From Telopea speciosissima (lineage: Eukaryota > Streptophyta > Magnoliopsida > Proteales > Proteaceae), in contig NC_057926.1 in the NCBI RefSeq assembly GCF_018873765.1, positions 34,580,946-34,644,945 on the forward strand: a stretch of 64,000 nucleotides of DNA, in the 5' to 3' direction. The first letter of the stretch is position 1. Each line of letters starts with the position of its first letter. Positions 34,981-43,557 of the stretch are shown piece after piece. The notes below the pieces were generated by a model that made no database searches, was not told the DNA's origin, and was given only the letters and a program-made list of their open reading frames with translations. Both the position numbers and the translations under genes were made by a program.

Positions 34981-34987
34981 TATATAA
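34981..34987 (+). promoter_or_regulatory. TATA box of the UGT gene at 35146
   Basis: TATATAA in the context CATCTATATAAACC, 159 bp before the chosen ATG. A start of transcription near 35012 would give a 5' leader of about 130 nt containing an upstream in-frame ATG at 35125. Confidence 0.6.
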
Positions 34988-35145
34988 ACCAATATCTTCT
35001 CTAGTTCTACTTACCAAAAAAATTTTCTTCTCTAGTTCTCACAACGTCACTCAGCTCCTCAGTTCTTCAGCTTATAGTCCATCTAAAAAGTAAGTCTTTT
35101 TGGCAATTCAGCTAGGAGACCTACATGTTTCTGAAACCATTCACC

Positions 35146-36570
35146 ATGGAAGAAGCCCAGCAAACACCTCACATTGTGTTTCTACCTTCACCAGGTATGG
35201 GTCACCTTATCCCACTTGTTGCATTTGCAAAGAGACTTGTTCACCTCCATGATTTCTCTGTCACCTTTACCATCCCAAACATTGGTTCTTCCCCTAAAGC
35301 CCAGAAAGCAGTCTTTGATGCTCTCCCCAAAAGAATAAATTCAATATTTCTTCCTCCAGTTAACCTTGATGACCTTGATGAAGATGTAAAGATTGAGACC
35401 CGTATCTGTCTCACTCTGTTCCGTTCCATCCCTGCTTTTCGTGAGACATTGAAGAACTTGATCACCACTACTAGGCTTGTTGCTTTAGTGATTGATCCCT
35501 TTGGTACTGATGCTTTGGATGTGGCTAGGGAATTCAATGTTTTGCCTTACATCTTCATTCCAACAACAGCTATGATGGTATCATGGCTCTTCCTTTTGCC
35601 CAAATTAGATGCAATTTACTCTTGTGAGTACCGAGATCTTCGTGAACCGGTTTCGATTCCTGGGTGCTTACCTATTCATGGACGAGATTTCCTGGAACCA
35701 GCACAAGATAGAACAGATGAGGCCTACAAATTGCTTCTATACCATTCCAAACGTTACAAATTAGCTGAAGGTATTATGTTAAATACCTTCATGGATTTGG
35801 AACCAAGGGCTATCAAGGTCTTGAAAGAAGGGGAATTCCCAGGTATTCCACCGGTCTACCCGGTTGGACCACTCATACAGAATGGTTCAAGTGATGGAGC
35901 TAGTGAGTCTGAGTGCTTGAAGTGGTTGGATGATCAACCCCATGGATCAGTTCTTTTTGTATGTTTTGGGAGTGGTGGGGCTCTTTCATTTGAGCAAATG
36001 AATGAAATGGCCTCAGGGTTGGAACTAAGTGAGCAAAGATTCTTATGGGTTGTTAGGAGCCCTTCTCAAATAGGAATGGGTACAGCCTACTTTAGTGACC
36101 AAAGTATTGAAGACCCATTTCCTTTCATGCCCAAAGGTTTCTTGGAGAGGACTAAAGGGAGGGGACTAGTGGTTCCTTCATGGGCTCCTCAAACCCAGGT
36201 GCTTAGCCATGTTTCAACAGGAGGGTTCTTGACCCATTGTGGGTGGAACTCAACATTAGAGAGCTTAGTAAATGGTGTGCCCTTGATTGCTTGGCCACTC
36301 TATGCAGAGCAAAAGATGAATGCAGTGATGCTGGTGGAAGATATAAAGGTGGCATTGAGGCCTAAAGTAGGAGAGGATGGTGTAATAAGGAGGCAAGAGA
36401 TTGGAACAGTCGTGAAGAGCTTAATGGAAGGGGAAGAAGGGAAGAAGGTCCGGTACAAGATAAGAGAGCTCAAGGATGCTGCTGCTAAGGTTTTAAGAGA
36501 AGATGGGTCTTCTACAAAATCTCTCTTGGAGGTGACACACAAATGGAAGACCTACATGAGGATATTGTAG
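35146..36570 (+). CDS. UDP-glycosyltransferase, UGT72 family, intact diverged paralogue
   Basis: Single exon, 474 residues from this ATG. Expected to glucosylate small phenolics using UDP-glucose, in the cytosol. H20 in PSPGMGH and D117 in VIDPFG form the catalytic pair; the PSPG box is complete (residues 346-389, starting WAPQTQVL, with HCGWNS and ending YAEQ). An in-frame ATG lies 21 bp upstream (35125), but I prefer 35146 because ACCATGG is the better plant start context and MEEAQQTPHI aligns with the leader of the other copies. It differs clearly from the array genes (for example LDEDVKIETR, GRDFLEPAQDR) and is closer in style to arbutin synthase-like UGT72B proteins, so it represents an older duplication. 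No tandem copy of its flanks is seen. No damage. Confidence 0.95.
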   Translation: MEEAQQTPHIVFLPSPGMGHLIPLVAFAKRLVHLHDFSVTFTIPNIGSSPKAQKAVFDALPKRINSIFLPPVNLDDLDEDVKIETRICLTLFRSIPAFRETLKNLITTTRLVALVIDPFGTDALDVAREFNVLPYIFIPTTAMMVSWLFLLPKLDAIYSCEYRDLREPVSIPGCLPIHGRDFLEPAQDRTDEAYKLLLYHSKRYKLAEGIMLNTFMDLEPRAIKVLKEGEFPGIPPVYPVGPLIQNGSSDGASESECLKWLDDQPHGSVLFVCFGSGGALSFEQMNEMASGLELSEQRFLWVVRSPSQIGMGTAYFSDQSIEDPFPFMPKGFLERTKGRGLVVPSWAPQTQVLSHVSTGGFLTHCGWNSTLESLVNGVPLIAWPLYAEQKMNAVMLVEDIKVALRPKVGEDGVIRRQEIGTVVKSLMEGEEGKKVRYKIRELKDAAAKVLREDGSSTKSLLEVTHKWKTYMRIL

Positions 36571-37358
36571 TAATCCGCGACTCTAGAACGCGAACCTACA
36601 AGCCTTTGTTAGTAGAGAGGGAAATTAAAAGGCATCAATAAAAAGGTGTATTATGTTTAGTCACGACAGAATGGCCTAACTCCACTCCGTGGTTGATTAA
36701 GTCATGTATCTTATCAACTACGAGCTTGACACGTCCATCTGAATAATCAAATGAGAAGTAAAGATAGTAACTGTCAAAAGATGTACGAAATCTCATAATA
36801 ATTGTCAAAATATCAAGTGTCCCTTTCGTTGTGATGATTTTATTAATAAAATGTTCCTATGGTTATTGTTTAGATGGCCTGTTTACTACTTAAACAATCA
36901 GATATATGGGGTAATTAATCTTTAGGAACATGTCAAGTGAACCAAACATCCATCTTAATCATAGAATCCATCATGTATTGGGCTACCTCTTGTGAGTTTG
37001 CAGCTGTAGGCATGAAATTTTCTTAATCCTTTATTATGAAACTTGATGTTTAATTTGGATCAAATTTGACACATGAGTAGCAAATGATATGTTTATTCAA
37101 GAATTATGTACATGCTTCTTTGCCTATTTTCTCTGCAAGAAAGTCTGAAGCACACATGTTCACCTTTGATTGAGTTCTACTAACTGTGTGGACCTGCCGA
37201 CCATGAAGTTCCTTAATTGAATATGGAAAATGCTAACCTCACAAATTATGTGAGACAAAATGAAGCTTATAGCATAGTCATCTGTTGAAACAATAATTTT
37301 TATTTTGGGTTAATTTTCTAGATCTACGAGATTTGGTTCACAAGAAAAGTGCAAAAAC
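36571..37358. other. 3' flank of the UGT gene, no further gene seen
   Basis: AT-rich non-coding sequence. It does not resemble the 3' flank of the array UGTs. Ends at the TAA target word of the next transposon. Confidence 0.55.
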
Positions 37359-37690
37359 TAAGGCTACGTTTGGTAACGGTCCAAAGAACGTTTGTTGCTG
37401 TTTTTCCGTTCTTTGAGAACAAAAAAACATGAAATTGTTTGGATTGCTGGTTCATTTTTTTGGTCTTTCAGAACGAACTGAAGGGAATCTAGATGAAAAT
37501 AATGTTCTTTACAGACCGTCTCAGACACGGTCTGTAAAGAACGAAATTGCCCAAATATCGAGCCTAACCCTTGATTTCTTGGGTTTTGAGGAAGTGGTTT
37601 GCGATCAACTGGGGAAGAGAAGGAGCAGAGAAGGAGACCTCTACCTACAACTTCGGCCTTCAAGGTAAGAACAACGCACCACTCTCTCAC

Positions 37691-37878
37691 GCTCTTTCTC
37701 CCTCTCTCTCTCTCTCTCTTTCTCTCACTCTCTATCTCGCTATCTCATTCTCTCTGTCTCTCTGTCTCTCTGTCTCTCTCTCTCTATCTGTCTCGCTCTC
37801 TCCTTCTCTTTCTCTCTCGCTTTCTCTCTCTCTCTCTCTCGTAGTATCTGCAACTCTCGGTCGCTCTCTCACTCTCTC
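37691..37878. repeat. CT-rich microsatellite block
   Basis: Long imperfect (CT)n/(TCTG)n tract. It produces artefactual reading frames in several phases. Lies about 330-515 bp from the left end of the PIF-like element. Confidence 0.85.
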
Positions 37879-38107
37879 TCTCTCGGTCATCCCTTTTGTG
37901 TGAAAATCTAACCATATCTTTATTTTTTCTCTCATTGTGTCTCAGGAATTGGATCACCATCTCTATAATTGGAAGGATTCAGTCGAAAAGGTATGGACTT
38001 TAGGAATTTCTTCAGCAAATTTGATTTATATAATTATAGGTATGAATTTTATGGATTTTATTGTTAGCTACTGTTATCTGAAATTGATTTTTAGGTCTGG
38101 ATTTTAG

Positions 38108-38110
<3 letters not shown>

Positions 38111-38162
<52 letters not shown>
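38111..38162. repeat. Pure (CT)n microsatellite
   Basis: About 26 uninterrupted CT units. Long pure runs like this mutate fast and usually indicate recent expansion. Confidence 0.92.
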
Positions 38163-38166
<4 letters not shown>

Positions 38167-38262
38167 GATGGTGTATATGGTGATTAATACCTAAATCATG
38201 GGGGAAATATGGTTATTGATGCATCCCTTCTTTTTTTGGCTGGGAGGGGGTGGGGTTGAGGG

Positions 38263-38530
38263 CAGGGATGTAAATGAATAGCTGACATTCGTTTTCGTAT
38301 CCGTGTCGTATCCGTTTAGCACTATCCGAATCCGTCCGAAAGTTAAACGGATACGGATACGGATAGACTATAGCTATCCGAAAAGCTATATTTAAATGTA
38401 AATGGATAAAATATCCGATCCGTATCCGTGTCTGTATCTGTTTAGCACTATCCGAATCCATCCGCAAGATAATCATATGTGAATGTGGATATAGCACCAT
38501 CCAAACCGAATCCGATCCGTTTACATCCTA
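38263..38530. mobile_element. hAT-type MITE with perfect 8-bp duplication
   Basis: 268 bp beginning CAGGGATGTAAAT and ending TTTACATCCTA, with GTTGAGGG at both 38255-38262 and 38531-38538. An 8-bp duplication and AGGGATGTAAA ends are diagnostic of hAT elements. The interior is full of CGTATCCG/CGGATACGG/ATCCGAATCCG words in both orientations. Confidence 0.92.
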
Positions 38531-39209
38531 GTTGAGGGTGAAGCTCGTTAACTTGTGTTTAGTGTTTGCACTTTGCAGTTGTTAGTTGAGATTGTGATGG
38601 TAAAAATTGGAGCTGTTTGCTGGTTAGTGCTGACGTTTGCATATTTATTGTGATAATGATATTCAAAGCGTCTGTTGTTTTGTTCATTTATGCTTTATTA
38701 TTAGTTTATTATCTATTGTGTGCCCACTGCTTATGTGTGTACCGTTTTTGTTGGAGTTTGTTTTCTTCACCAAGTGACAAATCTATTTTTTGTATCCGAG
38801 GCTGTTTTCCCTCTTTTTGGTCTTGAGACGGTTGTAGTGAAGGGATTGTATAGCTAATGGCAGTGAGCTACTATATTTTCCCTTTTTTATAATTCTGCTT
38901 GACCTTTGCCAAGCGTCTATATCTGTACATGGAAACTTCAGTCTTTTTTTTAGAGGAGGTTTTGGGCCTTCAGGCATTTTATAGGACATTTGAAGTCACT
39001 TATTTCATAAAATTAGAAAGGTTTCATATACGATTGTGTAAATCGTGTATGTGAGAGGGTGGGAGTTTCAAGGCATTAATTAATGGGTGAGAATTTAAGA
39101 CTTTTCCAACTTTTTGTGAGAGACCTTTTCACATAAATGGTTTACACGACCGTGTATGAAAACTTTTCCCAATTTTTCCCTCTAAAATTCTCTAGTTCTA
39201 GGTTGTAGC

Positions 39210-40800
39210 TCAGGGGGATTTTTCTCCTCTCCATTTTCCAATCTGTAATTTCTTGTAATTTTTCCCCTGAAAATATGACACATGGCACAATCAAATCTAA
39301 CGGTCTGTATTTAAATATCAACTTTTAACTCCTAACTAACCCCGATTACACCAACCCCTAGGTTAACCTGGGTTGGTGTAACTCAACCTAACCTCTAACC
39401 CATGGTTTAACTCAATTTTTTATTCTTTTATTTATTACTTTATTCATTTCTCGTCCTTTTCTCTCTCTTTTTTTAATCGTCTTGTTTCTTTCTTTTTCAG
39501 ATTTAGATCCTCTACTGTCGAGTTGCCCAACAGGACTCTACTGTCAAGACACAGTAAAGCGGAGAATGACCGTCTTATCCCTGCCCAAGCACCTTGCCCG
39601 AGTGGGGGTAAGGCGGTCATTCACCGCCTTGCTGTGTCTTGGCAGTAGGGTCTTGCCGGGCAGCTCGGCAGTAGAGGATCCAAATTGTGCTTTTTCACGT
39701 CTTCCGTCTCCATGTTCCCCATCCTTTCTGCAACCTTACCAACCCCGACTCCAACCTCTCTCTCTCTCTCTCTCTCCAACAAACCCCGACCTTAGCCCTT
39801 GGTGCTCAAACCCCCTTTTCAACTATCCTTGTATCCAGACCCCAGACCCCATCCCTTGGCGCTCCTACCCCTTTTTCTACTATCCCTGCACCCAGACCAC
39901 CACCCCCTTCAGCAACCCCGCCCCACTCATTGTTATTCCGGTGAGAGAACATTGATGGCTCCGTTGGACTCATTGGAGAAATACATAAATATTGATGCTT
40001 GGAAGAGGGCATAGAATGTAAGAGGGGAAGCACTACCATCATAGATACATAGAAACCTAACTCAATCAATAACCAACAAGGAGAGCACAGTGTTCACTAT
40101 GATGATTGGGGGCTCAAGAACAGGGTCTACGGTTACAAAAAAAATTAATGGTGTGCCCTGTAATTTTAGTGTTATAATTGTTTGATCGTAATTAAGTATT
40201 TATTCCTCTTTAGTCAATTTTCATCTCTACTGTGTCTCTGTTGTGTTGTTCTGAGATCCATTACCCTCAGTTCCGTGGTTCTGAAGCAGTACTAAACTTC
40301 TGCATCCCTTTGTCTACTTGTTAGTTGGTTGCTTCTTCATGGGAAGCCCTGAAAGGAACTGCAAAGAGAAGCAACTTTACCATTTGCTCAATCACGGATC
40401 AACTAGATCATTCGGGGGAGGGATGGGGTAGAAGGAGATTGAAGTGTGAGGGGTGGGACGCGGAAGGGGTTTGGTGTTGGTTTGGTTGCAGAAAGGGCGG
40501 AGCAACTCATTTGCTCTCATCTCCGGCAACGGCGAACAAAGGCACAAGTTTAAAAATAGGAAATCCCCCAATCTGAAGAATTGTTTTCAAAAAGTTGGGT
40601 TAAATCATGGGTTAGGGTTAAGTTGGGTTACACCAACCCGGGTTAACTAGGGGTTGGTGTAACCAGGGTTAGTCGAGAGTTAAAAGTTGATATTTAAATA
40701 TAGACCGTTAAATTTAATTGTGCCACATGTCACACCCTCGAGGAAAATTACAAGAAATAAGAGATTGCAAAATAGAAAGGAGAAAACTCCGTACCCCAGT
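39210..40800. mobile_element. Long terminal-inverted-repeat element (Mutator-like or foldback)
   Basis: About 205 bp at 39210-39414 reappears inverted at 40600-40800. Shared words include TCTCC..CCATTTT.CAATCT, TTTCTTGTAATTTT, GACA.ATGGCACAAT, GGTCT.TATTTAAATATCAACTTTTAACT and GGTTGGTGTAA. Long inverted ends with a short middle resemble Mutator-like or foldback elements. I could not confirm a target duplication. The interior contains a MITE (39503-39682), a CT run near 39755 and no convincing gene. Confidence 0.7.
39503..39682. mobile_element. MITE, family 3, nested in the long inverted-repeat element
   Basis: Inverted repeat with ends GATCCTCTACTG/CAGTAGAGGATC and internal complementary blocks around GGTAAGGCGGTCATT. 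Related to 48814-49000 and 53000-53188. Target duplication not evident. Confidence 0.72.
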
Positions 40801-41409
40801 CCCTCCTTACCCATGCTTTGAAGAGCCTTGGATTGCACCAGTACTTCTTAAATTAGTTTAAATGTTGAACCTATTATATAAGGATAGGATTTTATTGTAG
40901 AATGGATGGAAAAGACACTTGCTAGCCCACAGCTTTTTAGTGTCAAAGATGGGAGCCCACTTGGAGAAGAAGAAGATAAGAAAATGGGGTATCTTATTGG
41001 GTTCATGAAGATAAGAAAAAGGTAGAGAAGACTTGAAGAAGAACAACCTCATAACCTCATGCATGCTACTACCGTTACTAGGGATGGCATATCTTTACAA
41101 CTTGGAGTGTCAGAGGCCCAAACAGAGTTAAGAAAAGCAAAGCCAATCCATATTTATTTGATAATTTCCCATTACAGAATGCAAATCTGGCTCAATCTGT
41201 AATTCTGAATCACTTTGTCTATTTTTTTACACCGGTTCTATGCCTCTCTGTGTCTCTGTTTTGGGTATAGATTTTATGAATGTTGTATGATCATTGAGTA
41301 TGTTTATGATTGATTTCTTGAACAACTAAACAAGTCATTGAATTGAAAGTCTAGGCTTCTGTGAATTTGACTGGTAGCTTGATGAACTCAAGGTATAGAT
41401 TAACTACTT

Positions 41410-42352
41410 GTGTGCATTTGCCTTTTATCTATTTTATATGCAGAGAATTTGGACATTGTTATTTTTCTTTCCCACCCCATTCCAATCTTTAAATTGCTGC
41501 AAGAAACATGGATTTCTTCTAGTCTGGGTCGAATAGCAAACATTAGTGATGCAAGAAACAGGTGTCGTTTTCATGGCCACAGAAGAAATCCATCACAGGT
41601 AACTAAGATCTGCTTTGCAGAAGTTATGAACTGCACTAGGATGCAAGGGGTGCAGGTTAAATCAATCAATGATCTTGTTATAGCCAGGCGATTGAAGTGC
41701 GTAATCTCCAAGCCAATGGGAAGGAAGATCATTGAGGTATGTTGGAGGCAGCCCTTGTATGGATGGTGGAAGCTCAACATTGACGGGTCATCTTTGGGGA
41801 ACCCAGGACTGATGGGAGCGGGAGGTATATTTAGAGACAGGCAGAGTAAAGTTAGAAGATGCTTTGCGAAAATCCAGGGAGTGGGAACAAACTACATGGC
41901 AGAGTTGGGAGCATTTTTCACTGGAGTTGCGCAGGCGCAAGAGCTGGGTATTGATAAATTGTGGATTGAGAGTGACTCTGCAGCCCTTGTAGCAGCAGTC
42001 CTCAACCGAACATTTCCATGGCAATATATGCAAGAGTGGTGGAGAGTGTTGACATATCTTGACTCAATTCAATGGAGAATCACGTACTGTTTCTGTGAAG
42101 CGAACTTGGCTGCAGACGCCCTAGCGACTCATGCAGCAAAAGGAAGGACCTCTGCAAATTGGGATTCAGCACCAAGCTTTGTCACTCAAGTGGTGAGTTG
42201 GGAAGCTCTAGGGAGACCGCATTACAGATTCACATGATATGGCTCCATTTCATAGCTTTGAGGATATGATGTACTTTTATTAAGTTGTGACCATATATTG
42301 TAACCAATTTCTTTCTTTATCTAATACAAATTGTTGACCTTTAGCAAAAAAA
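41410..42352 (+). mobile_element. LINE 3' fragment with RNase H domain
   Basis: The frame 41410-42237 (275 codons) ends in a complete RNase H domain of the kind found at the C-terminus of plant LINE ORF2: LNIDGSSLGNPG (D125), NYMAELGA (E165), WIESDSAAL (D189) and ANLAADALA (D236), so all four acidic positions are present. It is followed by a short poly(A) (about 42344-42350). The first 40 codons are probably flanking sequence read through. There is no reverse transcriptase, so it is a 5'-truncated insertion, but the open frame suggests it is fairly young. Confidence 0.8.
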
Positions 42353-42798
42353 AGTGATGCAGTACCCATTCATGAATGGACCCAGTTGTTTAAAAAATTA
42401 GGTAGGGTTAAATATGTGTGTGTTTGGGTGAGTGGAGAAAGTAAAGTACAAATGGTTAATATTTGATTTGGTTAAGTCCTAGTTAAGATCGACTACTATT
42501 GTGAATGGACGTATGCAAGGGGGAAGTATGTGATTGGATTGTACTATTTTAGCCTAATAATTGCAGGACCAAGTCAATACTTTTCTTTATATTTGCTAAC
42601 AAGTAAATGGGTGTGCTGCTCATTATTACTTGAATCATTTTCCCATCATATTGTTATCTCAATTCATTTGTTGTATGCTTCTTTGATCTTTTGTGTGCTT
42701 AGAATCTAAAGCCAAATTCATCTGTTGAGTGCTTCTTTCCCTGGTTCATCTTAGCTGCTGAAATACCTTTTGTCTCCACTGATTGAATACTACTCGAT

Positions 42799-42878
42799 CG
42801 GTCTTTAGTTCAAATTGGTAGAGCACTTGGAATATGAGCATGTTCCAAGGGGATGGTGGTTCGAATCCACCAAGGCCC
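42799..42878 (+). tRNA. tRNA-like gene near the right end of the second PIF-like element
   Basis: 80 nt: acceptor CGGTCTT/AAGGCCC (first pair C-C), D stem GTTC/GAGC, T arm GGTGG-TTCGAAT-CCACC. A box TAGTTCAAATTGG and B box GGTTCGAATCC fit the Pol III consensus, and TTTTT follows. The anticodon arm is a nearly perfect palindrome CTTGGAATATG-AG-CATGTTCCAAG. The downstream flank TTTTTATTCAAATGATCATAG matches that of the copies at 2429, 11715 and 27609, so the relationship extends beyond the tRNA body. Isotype not assignable. Confidence 0.5.
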
Positions 42879-43301
42879 TTTTTATTCAAATGATCATAGC
42901 ATAGTCAGTTATGGCACTAATCCACACAAGAACCCAATTTTTAATGGCATCTTTGAAATTTGAAATATTTTTATAATTACTTTGGTTGTGTTAATGAGAT
43001 ATCTAATTTTATGTTAAGGTTAGTAAGAGAGAAAATGATTTTACAAGTGTTTTTTGGTATAATTTAGAAGGAAATTGCATTATTGTAATTAAAATCAAAT
43101 TTGGAAGAACAGGTTTTACCAAACAACATTTTCGTTCTGAACACGTTCTTGAGACTGTTACCAAACGATTATTTTTTGTCACATAACACTTTTCAGACCA
43201 GAAACACCAAAGAACGTTTCTAGTCAAGAATGGGTGGTCTTTGTTCAGACCGTTATCAAACGTAGCCTAAGTCAAACTTGCTTGTTTTGCAAGTAATTTT
43301 T

Positions 43302-43470
43302 GGGAAAGAGAACACTATGGCCCTGTGTCCAGACATAGGGCCGCACAAAATGACGGCCACGTCCTTAGGAATTTCCACCTTTCCATGGGGGCGTGGTGGT
43401 CATTTCACGTAACCTTGTGTCTAGGTGCAGAGGCCGTGCACCGCATGCGACCAGGTAGCGATGTTTCTCA
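43302..43470. mobile_element. MITE, family 1
   Basis: Inverted repeat GGGAAAGAGAACACT ... GGTAGCGATGTTTCTC, with CCCTGTGTC and CATGGGGGCGTGG.GGTCATTT blocks as in 34272-34461. It starts 34 bp after the PIF-like element. Target duplication is blurred by a T run. Confidence 0.7.
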
Positions 43471-43557
43471 ATTTTTTTTTTTAATCTAGTACATCTAGAC
43501 AATTTCTCATGTGGTCCTCAAAATATGAGTAAATAAGCTAATCAAGATATCAATCTA

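Larger units (their letters stand above)
37362..43267. mobile_element. Large PIF/Harbinger-like element carrying nested insertions and a tRNA-like gene
   Basis: The left end GGCTACGTTTGGTAACGGTC and right end (complement GGCTACGTTTGATAACGGTC) form terminal inverted repeats. TAA flanks both sides (37359-37361 and 43268-43270). Span 5906 bp. TWA duplications and GTTTGGT-type ends suggest PIF/Harbinger. Near the left end a CT tract (37691-37878) is followed by CTTCAAG/GTAAGAA-like and TCTCAG/GAATTGG..AAAAG/GTATGG splice-like junctions (37660-38000), as in a 5' leader. No transposase frame is visible. Nested inside are an hAT-type MITE, a long inverted-repeat element with its own MITE, a LINE RNase H fragment and a tRNA-like gene 389 bp from the right end. 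Confidence 0.7.

Noticed and set aside
37571..37935. Long Ser/Leu-rich and Arg/Glu-rich reading frames
   Set aside because: They are translations of CT microsatellite in several phases, with no domain or codon bias.
39482..39955. 157-codon frame as a gene
   Set aside because: It spans a MITE and a CT run inside an inverted-repeat transposon and has no motif.
41410..42237. Stand-alone host RNase H gene
   Set aside because: Followed by poly(A), no introns or targeting region, and the sequence matches LINE C-terminal RNase H domains; treated as a LINE fragment.
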